DNA of 64,000 bases from Hippophae tibetana. Taxonomy: Eukaryota > Streptophyta > Magnoliopsida > Rosales > Elaeagnaceae. Below the pieces are notes generated by a model that was not told the DNA's origin, did no database searches, and was given only the letters and a program-made list of their open reading frames with translations. The translations under genes and the position numbers were made by a program. The stretch lies in assembly GCA_037013495.1 (NCBI GenBank), contig CM072806.1, positions 5,332,001-5,396,000 on the forward strand, given 5' to 3'. Numbering within the stretch: position 1 is the stretch's first letter; the number at the start of each line of letters is the position of its first letter. Positions 13,807 to 24,429 of the stretch are shown piece after piece.

Positions 13807-16800
13807 ATGGCTTCTTCGAAATCGCTGATTCTTCCACGATTGTTGCAACACTTGGCTGTCCGTATCCAACAGAACCAGAGGTTCCTCAGCTCTTCGTCTT
13901 CATCTGCTATTTCTGAAGCTTCTTCTTCATCCTCTTCTCTGTTTCCATCCGACGATGCTCTTCACATGACCGATGATTGTGTTCGAGTACTCTCTCCCAC
14001 TCTTTTTTTTTTTTCATTTTTGTTTCCAGTGACCAATTTTTTCGATAATTTCTTTGCATATGTTGTGATTTATGTGTTCTACCCGGTTCTTCTTTCGGTT
14101 TGTATATTTAGGTTATTTTATAATTTTTAATCTTTATCCGAATTGTTCTATATATTAATATGAATTACTTTTTGTTATTTTTTTTAAATTTGCGTGCAAA
14201 GTAATATATGGAGATTTATTTTGGGAAGATACGGGCAAAAAAAATAAAATCCATAACATCTAACAAGTCAGCATGAACCTCAATTAAATTGATTCTAGAT
14301 ATATCAGTCTAAGGTTTTAAATTTATTTTTTTCCTTCATATATATACCCCCCCCCCCCCCCCCCCCCCCCCTTGGGTGTGGTGAAGGGTATGAGATTGGC
14401 AGAATTCGATCTTGCTCCTTCTATTTTTAAGCCACTGAGCTGGCAGATAATTATTTTTGCTTTATAATTTTTGGAACCCAAAATGTAGGAAGTGTTGCAT
14501 TGTGAGGCTTGGATTATGGTAAAAGTTCCTATTTTTTTTAAACGCTTGGAATTTGAACCATGTCTTAAGTTATGTATTCCACTATTCCCTGAAGAAACTC
14601 AAGCAGAGAAAGAAAAGCAAAAGTGAGCAGCGAACAAGAAGAAGAAATAATAGACATGGAGAAGATTAGAGTGAAGAAGATATGATTGTTATTCATGTAT
14701 AATAAATTTTCTGTAATCAGTACATGTATTTATTCTACATTTGTAGCCTTGTAGATCAAGGAAAAATGTAACTACTCTAAACTAGTAAACTGTAACAAAC
14801 TTGCTCTAGATAGTTCTTTACATCCTAACTGATTTTTTGAGTTGGCAAAGCACATGGGTGTTGGTTTTGTTTAGATGAAGATAGTACATCAGCACTTACA
14901 CTTGTACTGGCACAACCAACATTTGCACCAACAACATCACTCACACTCGCACTTGCACTCGCACAACCAGCACTTGCATTGACATCAGCACTACCAGAAC
15001 TTGAACAATAAGCACCACCAACATTTGTTCTACCAGCACTCATACTATCAACATCATTTGCAATTGCACCAGCAACACTACCATCTGCATTATTATTCCT
15101 ATGAGATCATACTATCAAAATTTTATGTTGGTTGAAGTTGATCTTCAAGCTCTTCTTTGGAATTTTACTTTTGTTCCAAAATATTGTTAACAAAAAGGGA
15201 AATATATATATATATATATTCGTACTTGGCTTAATAAGCTGATTGAGTTATATTGTTTATGTGGTAATTCTTTATTGCACATCTTACAGTGCCTGAAAAA
15301 ACTCCAAGCCAGTGAAGCATCATCAGAACAAAAGATGCTTCGCTTGAGTGTAGAAACTGGTGGTTGTTCTGGATTTCAATATGAATTCAATCTGGGCGAC
15401 AAAATCAACTTAGATGACAGGTCTCTTCTCCAATGGCTCTTGTAGTTGTTTCATTGATGATGTAGCATTCAAACAGTATTTGTTTTCCAACATACACTTG
15501 CTTTTTTCTGTCTGCTGATATCTGTAGAGTTTTTGAGAGGGAAGGAGTCAAATTGATTGTTGATAATATTTCATACGATTTTGTAAAAGGGGCAACTGTT
15601 GATTACGTTGAAGAGCTTATTCGTTCTGCTTTAACAGTAAGTCTGTTTATTGTATGCCTTATATGTTTTGTTATTTTAATATATTGAAATTGCATGTGCT
15701 ATAGTATCTGTGATTAGAGCATGGCCACTCTTTTTAAGTATAATAAATAGGCTTGTTTTATGTTCTTCTCAAGAATTAATGTTTTGATGGAAATAAATTC
15801 TTTTAAATAATAAGTTAGAGAAAAAACACCTTTATCAAAGAGATGACCCTTATATGTTCCAAACAAATTCTGATCGACAATGAGCATAGAATCTTGGGGG
15901 AACTTAGAAACTTATTTGTAATAGAATGGTGGTCTTCTATATCAAATACAACTACTACAAAAATTTTGCAGACAGGATTTGTCTGGTTTGACACATCATC
16001 CCAGTACAACCTTAATAAAATGAGGACTCTTGCATTGGGCAGTGAGCAATTGGTTCTGTTGGTTGATTTCATGCTTTGTTTATCACTTATCTCCCTCTAT
16101 GTGACTAAAGGAATCATATCTAGTTTTGGCAGCCACATACTCTTGAGAATTTTCGATGGTGCAAATTTTCAGGAAGATGCCTTTAGGATTTTATAAAGAT
16201 GATAAATGTTTTATCTTGCACGTCATTGATCTTTTCACATGACTACTGTGCCATATATTTAGCTTTGCATCTTGGGGATTGAACCTGGCCTGAGGGCTCG
16301 TCTCCCTCTTGTAACCTGCATTCTCGTGATTGACCCTGGTTAGTGCCAAAGCCTATACGTCTGCAAGATTAAAAAGCTTGGTTTAGCATTGAGACTATTG
16401 CAGTTAGTTGTGGTATTATGAAAGTGCCATGTATCTAATTTTGAACAAAATGGGAAAAAAAATTGATTTATTTGCTAAGTGGTGCAAAGCAAGAAATTAA
16501 TTTTGGAGAGTATTCCATTCATAACTGGAATAGCTGAAAATTCAAATTCTTAATGGCTTTTTTATATCAGAATCGAATTGTATTCAATACAAAGCAGTTA
16601 CCACCTAAAATTTACTCGATGCCTTTAATTTGGTGCTGATACAATGTCTCTTTTAGGTCTGCCGGTTTATTCATTCTTGTTACTAGCAATTTTCCAAGTT
16701 TGAACAGGTCATATTATGAGAATAAAGCTCTAACTTTGTTATATTTCATGCACGGGTTACTATGAATCCTAGTGCAGTAGGTGGCTGCAGCTGTAAAGCT

Positions 16801-16821
16801 TCTTTCATGCCAAGACAATAG
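13807..16821 (+). CDS. ISCA2: Mitochondrial IscA-like 2 iron-sulfur assembly protein
   Basis: Four exons: 13807-13986, 15290-15420, 15528-15636 and 16756-16821 (stop TAG), 161 residues. Residues 1-50 form a Ser- and Arg-rich, acid-poor presequence ([20 protein letters not shown]...), consistent with mitochondrial import. The HesB/IscA domain follows: HMTDDCVR, then [19 protein letters not shown] with the first conserved Cys, [20 protein letters not shown], and [14 protein letters not shown] with the C-x-C pair. These three cysteines bind iron or the cluster in A-type carrier proteins. IscA-like 2 proteins help deliver 4Fe-4S clusters in mitochondria. Oddity: the intron before exon 4 seems to end in GG, not AG (GCACGG|GTTACT), although a CTCTAAC branch-site match and pyrimidine tract lie just upstream. 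Any alternative AG nearby would lose the C-x-C motif in frame. Intron 1 contains a run of 25 C and a Ser/Ala repeat frame. Confidence 0.9.
14347..14371. repeat. Poly-C run of 25 in intron 1 of ISCA2
   Basis: 25 uninterrupted C, followed by TTGGG, in DNA that is otherwise mostly A/T. Long C homopolymers are rare in plant nuclear DNA and hard to sequence, so the exact length should be treated as uncertain. Confidence 0.9.
14825..15110 (-). repeat. Degenerate GCA/GTG-rich repeat with open frame in ISCA2 intron 1
   Basis: The plus strand repeats words such as GCACTTGCACTCGCAC and CACCAACA. Read on the minus strand it gives a 72-codon frame rich in Ser, Ala, Gly and Val ([17 protein letters not shown]). 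There is no recognisable domain and no sign that it is a gene. Next to its upstream end (about 15095-15120) is GATAGTATGATCTC on the minus strand, faintly like a retroelement primer site, so it may be debris of an insertion. It is better treated as repeat than as coding. Confidence 0.4.
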
Positions 16822-18657
16822 TTTTATACTTTGTTGGGTATTTCTCTCTTCCAAATATACCTATTGTTTCACAGGAGTCGTTTTTCCTAATGATGACTAT
16901 TAGAATCTGAGACCATGCATATTATTGTGTTATTGCTATAACATGAGCTTCTTGTACAACGAGACTTTACAGTTATAAAATTGTAGCTGTTTTTATTGCA
17001 ATTTGCAGTTGTTTGTGTATTTTAGTTCGAATTTGTGTTCATTTTAATTGTTTTATTTATTACCGGAAATTAACACATCTATATTTACCCATTTTACTCT
17101 CTACTAGAACAGGTACTCTATTTTTTACTGAACTTCCTGCTGCAGGTGTATAGAGTTTTTGTGCATAATCTTTTTGGGTCAGTGTGTTTACTCATAATGG
17201 GGCCATCATATTCAATTATTGCAAAAGTTAGTTTCAATCTTTACAAAGAGTCAAGAAGCAGCCATAATGGTTTGAAGAACATCATATAGGAAAAAGATAT
17301 ATTGAGAATATATCAAATGTACTTATGAATTAATATAATGCAACAAGTTGGTTACATAATGTCAATTTAATTGCACAAGATAATTCTATATTTACGTGGT
17401 TTTATATTTTAGGAAATTTAACACTTTTAAAGCTAATAACAACAACAAAAATCGCCTTCTCTTTGATTTCAGATGAGATGGGTTAGTATTAAGAGAGTTA
17501 TTTTTATTGTTGAGTTTTAAGGGGTGTTAGATTTGTTATTTTTTCATGTTTATTTTAAAATAATATTTATGAGAATATATGTATATAATAAAATATATGT
17601 TCATGATGTCAAGAGCACTGTCGCTTTTTTTTTTTTTGAAAATTTGCTTTTTATTGGTTATATATTTAAATCATAGAATTAAATAAAGTTCATAACATTT
17701 TTAGTATTTCCAGCCCCAAAAAAGTCATATGTTCCATACATTAGATCTCAATTGACCATTAGAATGTCAAAAAAGTTAATTTTTAATATAATCTATAATA
17801 TAATATCATTATTTAAATGAAGAAAAAATATTAATTAAAACTAAAAAAATAAATAAGACAATAAATAACATTAAAATATTAAGGTGGTGGTTGAATGAAT
17901 GTAACAATTAAAATAACTCTTGACCCCTAATAATCATATACAAATCATCATCTGATAAATTTAATTTAAAAATATTCAAAAATTGATTTTATCTCTCCTC
18001 GATCATTTTCTTAAAAATAAAAGGATAAAAGTTTATATTTTTAAACTATAAGGTTAAATGAGTCAAATGATCTAATTAATATTTCAGTTCTTGGCCCTTC
18101 TAATTATTATGTTTTAGATCAAACGGGCAAATTATGCGCCTAGAGCATGGAATTTGAATTTGAGGTGCAGTCCCAAAGTTCCAAATTCCAATGATCATCT
18201 TACGATATCCGCCAAAGCATCTCTGACTCTAAAATCGTGCATCATTTTTAGTGCAGCACTTTACATGCAAACAATTAGCATGTACATTTTTGGTGTAGCA
18301 TTTTATATGCAATCAATTAACAAAATACGGACAAAAAGCGTTTCATCATTTATGCAACAAAATTCCATCTTTTCATAACAGATGCAGTAATATACTGAAA
18401 ATGGTACCTGAGAATTGGACTAGAAAGAGTATTACATCACATGACCAACATAAAAATCTGTGAACAACGTGCATGGCCAAATACAACTTCTACTGAATTC
18501 AAATTCAAATGTCAATTAAACACAACAATCCTTGAAAAAGTATTGTCTTCGCAAGTACCAACATACTTATTTGCAAAAATTGGAATTACTTGGTACATAG
18601 TTGCATAATTCAACTATCCGCGAAGTAGAAAAACAACGACATTTTGAGGAGATTTAT
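16822..18657. other. Intergenic region between convergent ISCA2 and QCR9
   Basis: Holds the 3' UTR of both genes. No open frame has recognisable protein features; a 74-codon frame at 18154-18378 shows no domain. A poly-T run lies near 17626. Nothing else is supported. Confidence 0.5.
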
Positions 18658-21219
18658 TCATTCTTCTGATTGTCTTTGACCCAAAACTGAGATGTCCTCA
18701 TAACGTTTCTGCATAATACAACAAAAAAATACTCCTTTTAATCACAACACTAGAAAGAGATCCAGCAGCAAGTCATTACATGAAGTCAATCAGTCTGGGT
18801 CTTCTATTCGCCTAGGTCATTCTTAATCAAAGATCAATAAAAGCATTTAAAAGTACAAATTGGATTTATTTTATGCAAACAAACATTCTCAGGTAAAAGA
18901 TAATTCTAGAGTATTTATGGTGCAGCTTATTGCAAAAAAATTCATATAATTATGACAATGATATTATTTTCAAAAACCTCATATTATATAACAGTTTGCT
19001 ATAAACTCTAAGGTGATGGAAGTGATTACATACTCAAAACTTTCAAAACATATAGCCTTTCAGTTTCATCCAAGGCCCGTGGAACCGTATCACAAGAAAA
19101 GAAAAGGAAAGATGCCACATTATCATTGAATTGATATTTTCTAATCTAATTACTAATCATGTCACATATGATTTGTACAAAAAGGAAATCAATAATGGTG
19201 CAAAAGTCTAGGATCCTAGACTGTTATAGGAAATTCTGATTTCTGAAAGTGATTCTCATATTCGCAAACAGGAGATATGAACCATTATCTTATAGGATTG
19301 AATCATGAAATTAACTCATAATCTAACTTCTTATATAGATGAGAAACCAAGGAAAATAAACAATAGACCCATATTAATCACACCGAAGGTATTCCCAGCT
19401 AAACAAAGAAACTTTGTTTCCCACCCTACTATTCATGGGTATGTTTATCACACAAGCTATTATCTTAAATAAACTTTCATACCAAGAATCAATAAAGCTA
19501 AACAAAAAGTATCAACATTTTCAACAAAATGAAGAGTAAAGGAAATGCTCAGGTGGTGCTAATATCAAATTAAATCTAAACTACTATATCAGCAGATTGT
19601 GGATTTTAAAAGAAATTGGTGGAACAATAGTTACATGGAAAAGATAGAAATGCATACAATACAATGATATGACAATGAAAAAACAATTATACCTAGCTAG
19701 GACAATTGATAAAGTCTGAAAGAGTGGAGAACCTTTCTTTATATCTTAAAAAGAGGCTTCATTAGTTAGATAAAATTACAAAAAACATGTGATAGTCAAC
19801 TTATATCCCAAAATTACCAAATACATCAACCTAAAGAATTTTGATAATTAGCCAGTTAAAAAAAATTATCCCCCAATTATAAAGTCACCAACTCAAAATA
19901 AACCAGAGTAGTAACCAAGCAAATCAAAACGACCAATATGTTTGCAGTAAGATCACAAAGTAAACAAAAGTAAAACATATTTTCTGAAAATAAAGGAGTA
20001 GGAAAAGAAATATAAATACCCCGACGTTGTTACGCTCCCAGAGCTTATGAACTCCATAATCCACAACCTGCATCCAGTTAATAAAATGACAAAAATTCTC
20101 TGGACATATTTTTTCGTTCATTTAAAATAAACAAAAATGAAAACAATGTAAAACCAGGATCGCAATCAGAAAAGCCACATGAACAAATTTTGCAGCAACG
20201 AGCAAAAGAGAAAGCGTGAGTAGAGGCGACAATGAGGCCTCGATCCTCGTACAGAAAAATACAACATTAAATTATAAAATCAAAATTGAATTGTAAGTTT
20301 ATAACCAAGTTACTGACAAGTGTTAAAATGTCCCACATCGATTGGGCATGAAGTATCAAACACATATATAAACAAGGGTAATCCTCCGTCTCAAAAACTG
20401 GGTTTTGAGATGGAGTTAGGTCCAAATTTAACATGGTATCAAAGCAGACAAGCTCACCCCGTGGCACGCAATTGTAAGCCCACCACCGTCCATCGATGAA
20501 TTACCGATGTGAGGGGGAGTGTTAAAATGTACCACATCGATTGGACATGAAGTATCAAACACATATATAAACAAGGACAATCCTCAATCTCAAAACCTGG
20601 GTTTTGAGATGGAGTTAGGTCCAAATTTAACACATATAACAACTCATTATTAGCAAAATTAATAAATAAGAAACTCTCATTGCACAATCTATAACAGTAA
20701 CAGTACAATCCAAACACGGTATAAAAAGTTAATTTCTTATATCCATGGCTTTCGATTTCCCCAACTACAAGCCTTTGATTAATGAAAAAATGAAACCGGA
20801 GCTATTTTGCTAATGAATTACAGGCATATATTTTAAATGAAAAATACCCAAAAATTGGTTTTTTTTTCCTTCAATCCACACTAACAGAATACAGAACTCA
20901 ACAATGTTAAAACAAGCAAACAAAACACCGATGAATTCCTATTTATTACTTTTCCAGCATTAAGTTAGTTACGCCAACGGTATGAATTGAAAAATAACTT
21001 TAGCAGAAACTAAGCAACACAATTCTAACACATCGGATTTCTACCAAATAATTCAGATAAGCGAATAAACCTAAGGCTAAGCCTACAATTTTCACTCACT
21101 CTTTCTCCGACGAAAGCACCGGCGATGATGAAAGTGACATAAACGGAGTTACGGCGCATGATCACTCTATAAAGCCCTTCGAAAAAGCCACCACCACTTC
21201 TCCGAGCTGCGGATTCCAT
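18658..21219 (-). CDS. QCR9: Cytochrome b-c1 complex subunit 9 (complex III)
   Basis: Three exons on the minus strand: 21219-21100, 20067-20020 and 18708-18658, coding for 72 residues, the usual plant length. Exon 1 begins MESAARRSGGGFFEGLYRVI. The upstream in-frame ATG at 21243 is less likely, because plant homologues start at MESAARR. A single membrane helix spans VYVTFIIAGAFVGERVVDYG, followed by VHKLWERNNVG and the tail KRYEDISVLGQRQSEE. This small subunit sits in the inner mitochondrial membrane beside the Rieske protein and cytochrome c1. All splice sites are GT-AG and all exon joins fall between codons. Intron 1 carries a TRIM retroelement at 20321-20632. The 3' intron (18709-20019) shows nothing recognisable. 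Confidence 0.93.
20321..20632 (+). mobile_element. TRIM (terminal-repeat retrotransposon in miniature) in QCR9 intron 1
   Basis: Two 113-bp direct LTRs (20321-20433 and 20520-20632) begin TGTTAAAATG and end TTTAACA, differing at 7 positions (about 6%). Between them are only 86 bp: a primer-binding site TGGTATCAAAGC at 20434, matching initiator-Met tRNA, and a polypurine tract GTGAGGGGGAG just before the second LTR. Nothing is encoded, as is normal for a TRIM. Each LTR contains a perfect hairpin CTCAAAA...TTTTGAG. No 5-bp target duplication is evident (ACAAG versus CATAT). It lies antisense to QCR9. Confidence 0.88.
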
Positions 21220-24200
21220 ACTGATTCGATTACTGTACCTCACCCTCTTGCTTTTCTCTTCCGGCTCCCCCTCGACTTTTCTTCTGATCTGCGACCTTTC
21301 CAGCTAGGTTTTACTGAGTTCTACGATGTTTCTCGAATAAAGATATATTCGGTATAAAATTAGAAGTATTGAATTAGGATAAAAACAATTATTTAATTTA
21401 AAATGTTATTGATATTAAATGTTTTAAAAACTTACGCGTTCTACTTTATTTATTTATTGATTTAATTATTATTAATAAAAATTTATAAAAATTTAAAATA
21501 ATTTCATAGCGGAACTCGCACTTCTTTTTTTAAATCGTAGCTATTTTTCATTTTTTATCTTACGTAATTATAGATTAATTAGAATTAAAGAGTAAAGTTA
21601 TTTACTTTATTTATATAGTATTTAAATTTAAATTTATCATTTAATAATTTATATTAATATTTAATATTAACATTAATTATTTTATATCTATTTAATTTAT
21701 TATTTAAATCTTATAAATAAAACTTAACATTATACTTATTTCTTAAATTAAAATATTAAATTAATTTTTTTTCTTTTTGTTATATCTTTCCTATAATTTA
21801 TATTTTTCTAATCCTTAAACTTAATTTTTCTAAAAAAAATTCATTTTCTTTACCTTTATATATTTTATGTTAATATGATATCAAAGTAAACAAATTTTAT
21901 TTTTTTAAACAAAATAATACCCTATTCTTATTTATAGAAAAAAATATTTGATTTGAAAAACAAAATATACAAACACTATAAATCATTAATCAAATGTCAT
22001 TGTTATCACCACCACTACCAATAAGTTTTATTCTTGTCGATCACCAATGTTCCTGACGATCAACCTCTTTGTTACCAAACCTAGAATCACTTGTCTTTTG
22101 GCCACAACGCCTCCTATCTTATGAGGCCCAAACCTTGTCGTAACCATACACTCATTTTCTCGTGTCAGAAATTCGCACTAGTTACACCCCTACCTACATC
22201 TACCCTATTTTATCATTTTTTTTCATATTATTTTATTATATATTTTTTTGTAACTTCATAACACTCTCAAACTTATTTTTTTAAAAAAATTAGTTATTGT
22301 GTTGAGTTTTTTTATAGGGTGCAATACCATTAACCTTACTCTATAGCATAACACTCAATCTTATTGTCTTTCTATACAAGTTAAAGATGCTAGGGTCAAG
22401 GTAATGTTTATTGGTTAGACATAAAATGTGACTTAAAGGTATGAAATGTTCTTAATTGGGCTCAAATAAGTGACTAAAGATATTAACAATGATTACGATC
22501 CAAATAAGACCTAAATCATTTATTAAGCTAAATATTATTGAAGATTTTGCCTAAAATATGATAGACCTCATCAACTCGCATAACTTACTACAAATTTTCT
22601 CTCAATAAGAACACTAAAATCAATCATGAACATGTGCATAAAAATTTGAATTAATTCAATTAAAACTAACAAACATATCATATGATTAATGTAAGTATCT
22701 TAACGAATATAGTACATGTATTATCCTAGTCATGACAACCATTTTATCATTGGTTTCATATGTTTCATATCAAGCATGCATGCATTTGGTTTCCATGTAT
22801 TTATAAAATTTGACTCAAATCATGATTAAAAACATCCTAAAAATAAAATAAAAATTCTAAAAATTGAAAATGCACACTAAATACTAAAGTATAGAATGAA
22901 ATTCCCTCCTAAAACTTAAATTACACATTGTTCCCAATATGCACATATGAATATAAAAAAGTAAAATGAAATAAAACTGCCTTAATCTTGACACACCACA
23001 TATGTCATTGAGATGTTCAATCTTATTGTGTCATTACTCTCCACATTTATTCACTTACAAAACAAAGACAATATAAAATATAAGTAAAATAATATTGTGT
23101 TGCCTTCCAACCAATGTCACGTTTAACGTTCTTGACTAGACGGTCGTATCAACTTCTAATGTACTTCCATTTGTGTCTATTTACTATTAAGTTTGCACGA
23201 AAACAATTTGAGTTATAAATTTTCAATAATATTTTATGTTTAAGTTTAAAAAACACAATGCTCAGTTCTCTTATCATCCATATTTTTGTTTTCTTTTTAT
23301 ACTTTTTGATATTCTTATAAGCACTTCATTGTAACTCATTTAATTTATGTATTTATAGCATTCCTTTCACATTATTAGACTCTTTCACTTGTTTACTTGA
23401 TTGAGAATGGTAGAGTAAATGTGTGAGGTCTAATCTTCACAATCATTCAATAAATGATTTGAGCTTAGATTTTATCTCAAAACTCTCCACAACCATATTC
23501 GGTATACATATGTGAGGTGTAGCTCCAAATAGTTCATACAATTAACAATATCAATCATAGATTTCATACTTTTAAAATTAAAATAGATTGAGTTATTTCT
23601 TGGTAAGTTTACTTCATTGTTTATAGCATTATGTGTAATAAACATGATTTTATTCATAAATATCATTTTTTTTAATAAGAAAGACATAAAATTAATAAAG
23701 AAATGATAAAAAGAATAAATACAATCAATCTTTTGAATTGCAACACTAATCTTCTCTTGAATCTCCACCAAAAATGTATCTTCTCTTAAACTTCTCTCTT
23801 TGTTTTGGTGCCAAAATTGATAAAAAAATTGTAAAATTCAACCATGTAGGGTTTTTAGTGCAATTAAGAGGTTAAATAGGCTAAGATGGAATGTGGACTG
23901 TCATATCAGCTTCAGATTAAAGACTTAGATGAAAAAAAAAGGAAATTTAAACAGTGTTAACAAATAGGATTGCGACATATGACAAGGCAGACTAGTACTG
24001 GTTAACACATGCGGAGTTAGTAACACGTGGTGTGTTGTGATTCAGTGACTTTATTGTATGGCTCCCTGGTGGAATGAACGAACGAATCCTATGACAATGC
24101 ATGGAATGCTCGTTGATTGCTCGACAAAACTCAGACTGAATACCTTGGCAACATGTGACAACGTGGGCATCAGTGGAACACGTAGTATGCTTTGATTGGC

Positions 24201-24429
24201 CTTCTTCACTTTTGTGGCATCCACATGAAAATGACTAGTCAATTGTACACGCAACGCACTTTACATCCGGGTGTCCTATTCTAATTGGTTTTGCATTAAA
24301 TTTTTTATTAAAAAATTCAAAAAATTCCTAACAAATATATTTTCATCTCTTTTTTACTAGAAATTTCATATTTTAATATTTTTAAGTCTAAAAATATTAG
24401 TTATTTAACAAAATAAAAAAATATTAAGT
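21220..24429. other. Long gene-free region upstream of QCR9
   Basis: The first 100 bases are probably the QCR9 promoter and leader. From 21350 to about 22000 the DNA is nearly all A/T. From 22000 to 24300 composition is more mixed, with no gene. The stretch 23870-24290 repeats words such as ACACGTGG/AACACGTAG/AACACATG and may be old LTR-element debris, but no coding or terminal repeats could be shown. Confidence 0.45.

Noticed and set aside
15815-16196. Overlapping 117- and 85-codon frames in ISCA2 intron 3
   Set aside because: No domain or codon signature, and both lie within an intron with clear flanking exons.
20321-20632. Cassandra-type element carrying 5S rRNA in its LTR
   Set aside because: The LTR is only 113 bp and shows no 5S internal promoter boxes.
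21220-21243. Upstream ATG for QCR9
   Set aside because: Plant QCR9 proteins begin at MESAARR, giving the usual 72 residues from 21219.
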